Assembly (NCBI GenBank): GCA_025738555.1 | Contig: JAOVFP010000020.1 | Location: forward strand, 1,860,001-1,924,000 | DNA from: Cyathus striatus | Lineage: Eukaryota > Basidiomycota > Agaricomycetes > Agaricales > Nidulariaceae | Length of the DNA stretch: 64,000 bases | Direction of reading: 5' to 3' | In this document: in pieces, positions 55,620-64,000 of the stretch | How the letters are laid out: each line of letters opens with the position of its first letter | Numbering within the stretch: position 1 is the stretch's first letter | The notes under the pieces: generated by a model | Told to the model about the DNA's origin: nothing | Databases searched by the model: none | The model's input: the letters and a program-made list of their open reading frames with translations, nothing else | Position numbers and translations under genes: made by a program

Positions 55620-56842
55620 ATGGTTTGTTCTTATATTTGACTTAAACAAGCATTTCACTGACTCTGTTCCTCTCAAACAGGCTCGTAATGAGGAGAAAGC
55701 ACAATCCATGCTTTACCGCTTTCGAGAAGCGCAAGCTGCAGAGCTTGGTCTCGGGACGCGGGGAGATCGTCGCCCAAAGATGGCCAGCGCATGTAAAAGT
55801 CTCAGAGAGTGCGAGCGGTGGAGAGGAGAGATTCTGAGAGAGATTAGTCGGAAGGTGTCCAAAATCCAAGACTGTATGTCATCCTGTTTCTTAGGTTGAA
55901 AGAGTCCACCTATTCACATGCTATCTTCGCTATAGCTGGTCTTACGGACTACGAAGTGCGCGACCTTAATGATGAGATCAACAAGCTCCTGCGAGAGAAG
56001 CGGCACTGGGAGAATCAGATTGTTGCGCTGGGAGGAGCAAACTACAGACGAAACGTGGCTATGTTGGATGACGATGGAAAGGAAGTCCCTGGGACGAAAG
56101 GTTACAAGTACGCTGTCTCTTGTATCTCGCACTTGCTTCCCTTCTAACCACTGCTACAGGTACTTCGGTCGGGCGAAGGACTTGCCTGGAGTGAAGGAAC
56201 TTTTCCAGAGCCGGAAGAAGGAGGAGGAAGAGGAAAACCAAGCGCTGGCGTACTACAAAAAGTTCATGAACCAAGGCCCGGCATATTACGGTGACTTGGA
56301 CGAGGTAGACGGGAAAATATTAGAGTATGAACGGAAAGCGGAGGAAGAAGGTTCGTTTCCTCTAACTATATTCAAGCCTGTGACTCACATGCCCCTAATT
56401 ACCCCCCTTTACAGAATGGGAGGAATCCGTTGCGAACGTTCGGGAATCGCTCAACCTCTCAGCCGATACACCTGGGCCAACAATACCGAAGCAGTCCTCG
56501 ACCGCAGAACCTACAGCACCAGCGCAACTTTCATTAGCCGTCACCACCTCATCGAAACGAAAGGCGACGGAGCAGGATGGTGAGGACGTTACAATGGAGT
56601 CGGCAGATGAAGCAAAACGGGCGAAAACTGCAGGCGATTCGGTGGTCCCCGCTGCAGCGGAGAATGCGGGTGCAGAAGCAGATACAGTTTATCTTCATGC
56701 TCAAGCAGCTGCGTCGTTTATACCCTTTCTACAGACCGAGCACCTTCTTCCACCGAAACTACCTTCAAGGGAGGAGATGGAAGAAGTTATACTCACACTT
56801 CGCAAGAAGTCTCTTGTCGAGGAATATTTCGGCGATTCCTAA
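55620..56842 (+). CDS. ISY1: Pre-mRNA splicing factor ISY1, 328 aa
   Basis: Exons 55620-55622, 55681-55873, 55936-56107, 56160-56350, 56415-56842 (987 nt, in frame). The first exon is only the ATG; the second continues ARNEEKAQSMLYRFREAQAA, the conserved ISY1 N-terminus. Further blocks: RPKMASACKSLRECERWR, DYEVRDLNDEINKLLREK, GKEVPGTKGYKYFGRAKDLP, GPAYYGDLDEVDGKILEYE. The C-terminal third is a low-complexity linker with a basic KRKATEQDGED patch, then a conserved end (LPSREEMEEVILTLRKKSL). ISY1 is a component of the Prp19-associated (NTC) complex in the active spliceosome and helps to position the first catalytic step. Length agrees with fungal homologues. Confidence 0.92.
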
Positions 56843-57291
56843 TATATTTCGTTCTTTTCCTGCTTCATGCAGGGTGTAACATCATTGGGTTTGTACAATT
56901 AAGCAAACTATATAGTACGATTCTTATCATTTCGATGGTGTGCTATTTTCCTGCGTTTGGAAGTTATTACTTCCAAGACCTGTGCATTTCAGATTATCAA
57001 CATCTCGCATCTGAAATCTTGAAGAAGTGTTGGAAAGTTTTGATTCATTTTACGACGTAGAGCTGGCTGTTGGTAATTGACGGAAGACTAAGCAATGCAG
57101 CATGCGGAAAACATGGCACCCTGGAGCCTAGTGATTACATTGCTGCACAATAACTATGATCAACTCTGGTTTACTCACCGCGGTTCATGCAACACTGACC
57201 ATGGATATGTATGACCTAGTATGACTGAGGACATTCTTTGAATGATTAGATAGTGCTTGGCGTCACTTCTAAAATTAAAACCTGTTGTAAG
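56843..57291. other. Spacer between ISY1 and the MITE
   Basis: No gene supported. Confidence 0.5.
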
Positions 57292-57686
57292 TGGATGCCT
57301 TTCCGTAGGAATCTATTACGAATAGATTCGAATATTTCATAGATTGGAGTTTCAAAATCTATGTCGATTTCGTTGCATATTCCCGTAGCCAATTCTATTA
57401 TCAACCGATACATGGCACCTGTGCCATAAGCCCGGCATCATCTCACCTATAGCAGGAAGGCAAAGGATATGTAAGCGAGCCTTAGCGAGGTCTAGCGGGG
57501 TTTATTCAAGGCTTCAAAATCTGGCGAGGGGTCTTGAGGCCTCTACAGACTTCAGAATCTATGAAGGCCTGTAAAGGCCCCACTTGAGTTACGCGACACT
57601 AAGCGGACATCGGCATCTCGGCGAACAGTAATCTATTCAAATTTATTCAAAATAAACGTGAATAGATTCCTACGGAAAGGCATCCA
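57292..57686. mobile_element. MITE with 26-bp perfect terminal inverted repeats
   Basis: The left end TGGATGCCTTTCCGTAGGAA... (57292-57317) is the exact reverse complement of the right end (57661-57686). Length 395 bp, no coding capacity. If the outermost T/A pair is taken as flank, an AGT directly repeats on both sides, consistent with a 3-bp target duplication. Inside the left end is a second palindrome (GAATCTATT ACG AATAGATTC, 57309-57329). The superfamily is not assigned. Confidence 0.88.
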
Positions 57687-57913
57687 GTGATGCAACTGCT
57701 GTACATACAGTAAATATGAAAAGATGTCTAGCTCTTCAAGCGCTCGGTGATGTGTTATTTCTGTCGATCAAGAATCAAGAACATCATGATCAGTGGCGAC
57801 TCCAACCCGAGTGCAAAGTGCAAAAGGCTGTGTGTCTGCAGTCATAAAATGGCTCTCTGGGTTTCTACTCTACTATTCCTACTTCCTAGGTTGTCAATTT
57901 CCGTACTCTCACT

Positions 57914-59382
57914 ATGTCATCTAGTGTCCCAAGGTTAGACGGGTCACAACTTGCGGCTCTCATACTGGAAACCTTCCTAAATGGTACATTAATTACTGGC
58001 ATGATCTCAACTTTATCATCTCAACCGATTTTTCTGTAGGATATTTTCATATACTTTTGATACAGTGCCTTCGAATATTATGCCAACGCTCGAAGGTCAC
58101 TCGAGATAAATACAACTTCAACTGGCCCTTGGTGCTCATTGCGTTCTTGATATTTGTCACTGTAACCGGGGTTTGCAAACTTAACTTTTGGATAGGTTAC
58201 ATCATGTCCTTACAGATTTTTAGCACTGGATAACAAGTGTCTTGATGGCATTTGAGGCTTTTATTCAGCCTCGTGGACCAGAGTCCCGCCCCCCTGGGTC
58301 AGCCGATCTCACTCCCGCAGAGAGTGTGTATCTCGACTTGGCTAATCCAAAAAGCGTGATAGGTTCTGGATTATTTGTTACAAGTGCCTTGATTGGGGAT
58401 TCGGTCATGGTACAAGTTTTTGCTTATGCTTAGGCTTATGTATTAGGTATACTGATCATAATTCACTCGTATGCAGGCATATCGGTGTTATATCGTCTGG
58501 TCTCGCAATAAATTAGTTGTCATCCTGCCTATTTTACTTTGTCTAGCCGGAGCCGGTAATTAAGCTTTTCACACTTGTGACTTCAAATGTTAATGCGAAA
58601 GCTCGGACTCCAGTGTCTAGAGGAATGGTCGCGTACTATCAAGCCAACAAGCAAATCTTCCAAGCAGGTGGTTCCTGGATTATCGCTGGTTTTTGCTTCA
58701 TTTTTGTGTACGTCGTTAGCCGTAAACATTTGTTACTACTCTGAGGTTGAAACTGCCTCCAGCTGTAATTTATACTCAAGTCGTAAGCTTATTTTATGCA
58801 CGCTATAACTCAGTGGAACTGCTGCTGATCATTAATCATTTTTGTTAGTTCTAATTGCTCTCAAAATATTTTTATCGAACCGAGAGCTCACTGGTTTGGG
58901 GATAAATTCAACTGGAAAATTGGAGGCAAGATTACAATATCTATCTCTGCCATTTTACGGATATCTTACGATGTTATATGACAGAAAATTGTGGAGATTT
59001 TAGTTGAGAGCGCAGCAGTGTATAGGTAAATTTTTGCAATTCATCAACCTCAGTATAGATGTGAATCCAAGTTCATGTGCTTTTTAACTTAAGCTGCTCT
59101 ATGGCCCTTGTCATGGTAACGTATGTATCGGGTTCCAGTGTACAATATATATTTTATGCGATGATAACTCCTATTATTGTGCGTCGATGGCTTATCCCTA
59201 TGAATGAGTGCTAACCTTCCGCAATAGGGAATCATCTTTTGCATGATTGTCACTAGATCACATAACATTTTTCGTCCAGACGAAACTCGCGCGCTTTCTT
59301 CTTTCAGTCTTCCTACAAGAGAATCCACTACTAAAATCAGTCGCTTTACTACCCCTTCTTCAACGGAAATATTACAATAACC
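57914..59382 (+). CDS. Seven-TM-like membrane protein 1 (tandem paralogue)
   Basis: Well supported exons: 57914-57983, 58040-58170, 58224-58409, 58477-58555, 58614-58707. Then probable short exons (CNLYS near 58765; LIALKIFLSNREL near 58853), KIVEILVESAAVY (58984 on), LVMVTYVSGSSVQYIFYAMI (59105 on) and GIIFCMIVTRSHNIFRPDET from 59225 to the stop at 59382. Several segments are hydrophobic (YFHILLIQCLRIL, PLVLIAFLIFVTVTG, LPILLCLAGA). The layout (short extracellular loop, RCYIVWSRNK, a late ESAAVY block) resembles a large unannotated family of agaric serpentine proteins; receptor function is not shown. The C-terminus is out of frame relative to the sister gene, and one intron lacks a clear GT donor near 58926, so this copy may be decaying. 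Confidence 0.5.
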
Positions 59383-60224
59383 AGGACTACTAAAGTAGAA
59401 GTACATGCCAATAACGATCAGCTACCAGGAGAGAATGAAGGATGATTACCTTCGAAACCCTTCCCAATACATAGGACTGCAGAAATATAATTTTTTTACT
59501 TTCATTGAAAATGTAGTAAGGGCAAGTTCAAGTTACAAGTTAATTGTCAAGGGACTGAGATAAGGCAATGTGGTGGAAAGCATACAGATACCTCAGGAGC
59601 CTTCAGGGTATTTGCTTTACACGGGGACGAACACGACGGCTACGATCAACTTTGGTTTACTACGGGTCGTGCATGATGACGTGATCAGGCGCAGGATCGA
59701 CTTCTTTTCCTTTGAATAGCTAGATTATCTCATGTTCAGGGCGTGTTGGTGTGTCTAATATTAGAATTTAAACCGCTGCGGTGAGGTCACTAAAGTGTCT
59801 TCTTTATAAAATCACAAGACATTTGCCTCGAGGTACTACGCCATACATATTACTTATCAAGGTCGTCGGCGTAACGTTGGTGGTATTTGATAGTGTGGCA
59901 TCTACCATTTGTTTACAGTAGGCAGTGCATTGTTCAACTGCAAGATTTCAAGCTTCGGCACCAACTATGTAAGCACTGTACCAACGCTGTACACTATAGT
60001 CACGTCGGTACTGAAGACTGCTACATAAGTTCTCACCACGCTGCGCTTTATGACTTGGCTATTTCGGTCGGTCTGGGTAATTGTAGAGCACACAAATGAC
60101 AGTGCTAAAACTGTGAGCAACTGTGGTTCTACACGTTGCTCGCTATTATAAATTATCTATGCGGTTGCTGGTTGCTGGTTGCTGTGTTTCTTCCTTCCTT
60201 CCTTAATCCTGCTCTACTTCCACG
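59383..60224. other. Spacer between the tandem membrane-protein genes
   Basis: No gene. Presumed terminator of gene 1 and promoter of gene 2, with CTTCCTTCCTTCC just before the start of gene 2. Confidence 0.5.
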
Positions 60225-61717
60225 ATGATTTCCGGGGACCATTTTCCAAGTCTAGATGGATCACAACTTGCGGCTTTGGTATTTGAGACTTTGTTAAATG
60301 GTAAATATCAATTGGTCCAGTCTCAATCTTCAATTCTTGATCACATTTTTCTACTGTAGGATATTTTCATATCCTTTTGATACAATGTCTTCAAGTTTTA
60401 TACCAACGTTCGAAGACCACCGACGATAAATTCTTCTTCAAGCCTATGACTATTACAGCACTCGTTTTATTTGTAACTGTAACTGGGGTTAGAGCTTTTA
60501 TTATGGATTAATTGTACTGTGGCCTTATAAATTTATTAGCACTGGATAGTGGACGTCGTGACGGCTTTTGAGGCTTTTGTACGGCCCGGGGCATCAGATT
60601 TCTGCACCAATACAGAGAACCTTACTCCAGCGGAGCGTGTGTATCTACACTTGGCAGATCCTAAGAACATAGTGAGTTCTGGATTCTATATTGCGAGTAC
60701 TGTCATAGGAGATTCGTTTATGGTATGGAATCATGCATTCGTTCAGACATTTATCGCAATGATTGAGATTAAACTCTTGGTGCAGATATATCGGTTATAT
60801 ATTGTTTGGTCTCGCAATAAAATGATTATCATTCCGCCTATTTTACTCTGTCTGGCTCTAGCAGGTAAATATTCCGTTGTCATCCAGTTAACGAGTGTTG
60901 ACTGTGAGTTAAGGGTCTGGAGCGATGGTCACATTCTTGTTCAGCCAAGCCGACCAGCTGGCGATTTTCAAAGCAGCCGGGTCTTGGATTACCGTTTGCT
61001 TTACTCTCACATTCATGCATGTCGATAACTTATCAATAATGCTATCACGTTTCTGACGTTTTTATAGTTGTAATTTATACTCAACTTGTAAGTACAATAT
61101 CATAACGGACTTCAGCGGCAGCCGCTGACGATTTTCCTTAGCTTTCATTGCTCTTCGAATTTGTCAATCAAACAGAGCGCTTGCTGCAACTGGAGCAGAA
61201 ACAACTGCCGTAGGCTTGGGAGTACGTTAATAATTAAAGATATTGGTTGATGAACGCTCTCACAAGGTGTGCAACAGAAAGTTGTTGAGATTATTATTGA
61301 GAGCGCAGCCTTGTATAGGTATGTACACCGAGAAGTTAATTGGTGCTAAGCCGAGCTCATGTACTTTATTAAAGTTGCTGTGTCCTCCTTGCTTTGGCAA
61401 CATACGCCTCGCATTCGAATGTGCAGTTTGTTTTTGTTGCGGTGACAAATGCCGTTATTGTACGTTGATAATATGTGTTTGCTGAAATAAATTTTGACCT
61501 CATGTAAAAGGGGATTATCTTCTGTATGATTGTTACCAGATCACATAACATTACTCGCTCATACGAGACTCGCGCACTTACTTCCTTCGGTCTTCCTTCC
61601 AGAGGATCCACGACAAACAGCAGTCGCTTTACTCTCCCACCCTTGGCTATTAAAATAACCAGAACAACCGAAGTAGAGGGACATAGCGACCAGATTTTAG
61701 GAAAGAACGAAGGATAA
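60225..61717 (+). CDS. Seven-TM-like membrane protein 2 (tandem paralogue)
   Basis: Exons 60225-60300, 60360-60487, 60540-60722, 60786-60864, 60923 to about 61016, then shorter exons (CNLYST near 61067; KVVEIIIESAALY near 61273; LLALATYASHSNVQFVFVAV near 61390) and a final exon from about 61511 to the stop at 61717. Exon lengths and phases match the gene at 57914. The shared N-terminus is LDGSQLAAL(V/I)(F/L)ETLLNGYFHILLIQ. After exon 5 the donor reads GCATGT where gene 1 has GTACGT, so a GC-AG intron is required. The C-terminal tail runs ~25 residues longer than in gene 1 and ends ILGKNEG. Function unknown; an integral membrane location is likely. Confidence 0.55.
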
Positions 61718-63541
61718 TTACTGGACTGCAGAATTTTTAATTTTTGTACTATCATCTCAACGCGCTGACAGATATTATATCTTGTGTCGCCGACTTTATC
61801 AGCCTAAGGGGAGATTTCGATTGGGCGGCATGTCGAAGGTCTGCAATGCAACTTCAAAATTTTGTAGAAAACGGGTGCTTCTGCGGGTTTTCAGAGGATA
61901 AGTAATGTGTCTGAGAGACTGAGACAAACGTTGGACAAATGAGACGAGACTTGCCGATGCCGACAGATGCCGGCCGGAACCGAGGATCACTCACTCGGGA
62001 GTCGGCAGGAGTCGGCGTGCTGCAATGAACGGATTTCAAATTTTTAACTTCAAGTTTCAACAATCAACTTCACCTTCAAAATGCATCATGCATGAATGAT
62101 CAAACTATCAAGAACTGAATTTGATGTAACGTTAGTATGTGGGAAAGCCGGTAAGGATTTCGTTGCTTCTAATTCTATGACGACTGATATGTAAGTAATC
62201 GATAAAGCGCGGAGACCTGTGATTTCACAGACTTGCCAAGTATGTGAAAAAAAAAACAGACAGAGACTCATTGCCGACGACCTGACGCAAGTATGGGGAC
62301 AGGTATACTTGGTCGTTTATGATTACGTCGGGGTCTCTTGGGGACCACGTCGCTTAGTTGCGTTTTTAATTAGCAGTCGTTAGCATTTACTGATCCCCTT
62401 TTTTGATGCCTATTTCCAGCTACTTCTCTGCTTCCTTCTCAGCTCTCGTAGCCGATAGGCAAGGACAAGTTCCTCTTTTTGCAACTTTCTTATGCACGCG
62501 GCACAAGTTTTAAAAAGAAAGAAGGTTCCACAACGCAGCGTATGGGCCGAATGAGCTAGGTGACACTGATGTTGAATGAACGTTCTCAACATTATGCATA
62601 ATGCAGATTGCGTTTGCGTTACGTCCTTCTAAGATTTAGACATTCACCTGTGATCACTACGGGGAACTCAGGGGCTGGTCTAGTATGTCCCCAATAGAGT
62701 CCGTATGTTATTCAGACAGCCGCTGGTAACTTGCTCCTCGGAAGGCGACTATACTTGATGAATGAAATATGTTTGCATATGCCCATTCATCACATACTAG
62801 CTCTAGAGTTCCTTCGATTTCCAACAAGCGAAACCTTGGGAACTTGCATCCTCATGTTAAGAAGAAGGTATGGTCCATAGCTTGTGATAAGCATTTACCC
62901 CGTAATAACCCGCAACCCGACAAAAATTCTTCTATATTTCAGATAAAGACACTTCCAGAATAGTTCTAACCATAGGGATTAATGAAAATAGTGAAAGACA
63001 AAGGACGATGGGCGGAAGCGCACTAGTATGTTTGACTATTTAGCGTGCAAAGAAATGGGAAATGCGTAGCAAAACTTTGGCAACACACTACTCCCAACGG
63101 CTAGATAGAATTCTTCCGCTTGCATGTTTCTTTACATGAAAGTATCGTCTGACACTCGCACATGCCGATTGTGGGTCCTACGACTAGTTGATTACTGTAA
63201 AGGTGCAATCTTGGGTTTCTCCGTTAGCGCTGACTTTGCGATCCCAGCCTAAAACGGAATCGATCAACCGAGGTATCCTGTCCCTGATCTAATCCTAGTC
63301 CATCAAAAATGGCCGGAAGTCCGATGACGATCTTTCCTAGATTTCGCTACTATCCTCTCATAAGTTATCTCCTAACGTAATTGGTTTGGAGAGTTCTTTC
63401 CACACGTGTACTTGCAGGTACAGAAATCATTAAAAGGATGAGCCACCTGAGCTCTGTACTTCTCAGACATCAAGTCTTAGCCCTCTTATCCAACGACTAA
63501 CTGTACATATTCTTTCCCGGTTTTCTTACGACTTCACGATC
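61718..63541. other. Long intergenic stretch
   Basis: 1.8 kb without a recognisable gene. Short open frames lack conserved motifs. The last ~150 bp, including CTTATCCAACGACTAAC, is the likely promoter of the COQ2-like gene. Confidence 0.5.
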
Positions 63542-63977
63542 ATGGGACGTAGCAATGAGACTTCACCACTTCTTCCCCAGAAACACCCTCTCCCCTCAAA
63601 GGAGCTTCAACTCAAGTTCCCTCTTGGATTGGTTTCCGAATCAATACGCCCTTACCTCGAGCTTATCCGATTGGAGAAGGTTGGCTCAACTTTCATACAC
63701 TGTGTACCTTGTTGCTGATGTCTAACTTAAGCCAACTGGGACTATTCTAATGTTCTGGCCCTTTGGTACGTGAATATGTTTGTGAACTTCGGCTTATATT
63801 GATATCCGCTGGAACGTCCTTCAGCCTGGGGCCTTACGATGGCTGCGTATAAGATTAATCTTCCTCTGGAGAAATATGGCAACGACCTTGCAAAATGCAT
63901 CGTTGGCGCATTCATTATGCGTAGCTCTGCTTGCACTATTAATGATATCTTTGACAGAAAGATGGACGCCGGAGTTG
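63542..63977 (+). CDS. COQ2: 4-hydroxybenzoate polyprenyltransferase (COQ2/UbiA), 5' part
   Basis: Three exons are visible: 63542-63679, 63732-63765, 63825-63977. The gene continues past the window after a donor at 63978. The protein begins MGRSNETSPLLPQKHP and lacks an obvious strong mitochondrial presequence in this reading. Membrane-enzyme blocks are present: YLELIRLEKPTGTILMFWPF, AWGLTMAAYK, and the Asp-rich Mg/prenyl-diphosphate site NDIFDRKMDAGV (NDxxDxxxD). COQ2 attaches the polyprenyl tail to 4-hydroxybenzoate in ubiquinone synthesis at the inner mitochondrial membrane. A related UbiA enzyme of fungal secondary metabolism (meroterpenoids) has the same motif and cannot be excluded from this part alone. 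Confidence 0.78.
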
Positions 63978-64000
63978 GTATGTCCATTCTACTATGCATA

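Overview
The window looks like a nuclear segment of a wood- or litter-degrading mushroom (Basidiomycota, Agaricomycetes). The evidence is dense introns of about 45-70 nt with GT/AG borders, two secreted GH7 cellobiohydrolases (one with a C-terminal CBM1), a class V myosin-motor chitin synthase, F-box and BTB proteins of the type that expands in agarics, HNH-like proteins, serpentine membrane proteins, and a tyrosine-recombinase retrotransposon typical of mushrooms. No rRNA, tRNA or CRISPR was found.

Layout. 0-13 kb is gene-poor: an unidentified minus-strand gene with a C2HC finger, a nearly intact DDE (MULE-like) transposase pseudogene, a serine carboxypeptidase remnant, a broken and an intact F-box paralogue, and a tandem pair of small secreted proteins of which one has lost its start codon. 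13.2-15.6 kb is copy A of a segmental duplication with an intact BTB gene. Copy B lies inverted at 31.5-39.0 kb, is decayed, and is split by a 5-kb DIRS/Ngaro-like retroelement. 19.1-25.4 kb holds the chitin synthase, reconstructed in ten exons (1932 aa). 26-29 kb and 39.8-40.9 kb hold three HNH-like paralogues. 41.8-46.2 kb holds the GH7 pair. 46.4-50.3 kb is repeat-rich and carries a broken gene for a small Cys-containing protein.

50.4-56.9 kb is a compact housekeeping block: a myo-inositol-type MFS transporter, a CARNMT1/N2227-type methyltransferase, and the splicing factor ISY1. The last two diverge from a start-to-start gap of only about 31 bp. 57.3-57.7 kb is a MITE with 26-bp perfect terminal inverted repeats. 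57.9-61.7 kb holds two tandem seven-TM-like genes. The window ends inside a COQ2-like prenyltransferase gene.

Most of the interest is in gene birth and decay: each of five families is present as intact and degenerate copies side by side, and the lesions can be named at base level. I did not find a clearly new biological system. The least explained items are the HNH-like trio, the tandem array of acceptor-like exon fragments at 46.7-48.3 kb, and the MITE. All exon coordinates are reconstructed by eye from splice signals and reading frame; frame sums were checked for the multi-exon genes with stated lengths.
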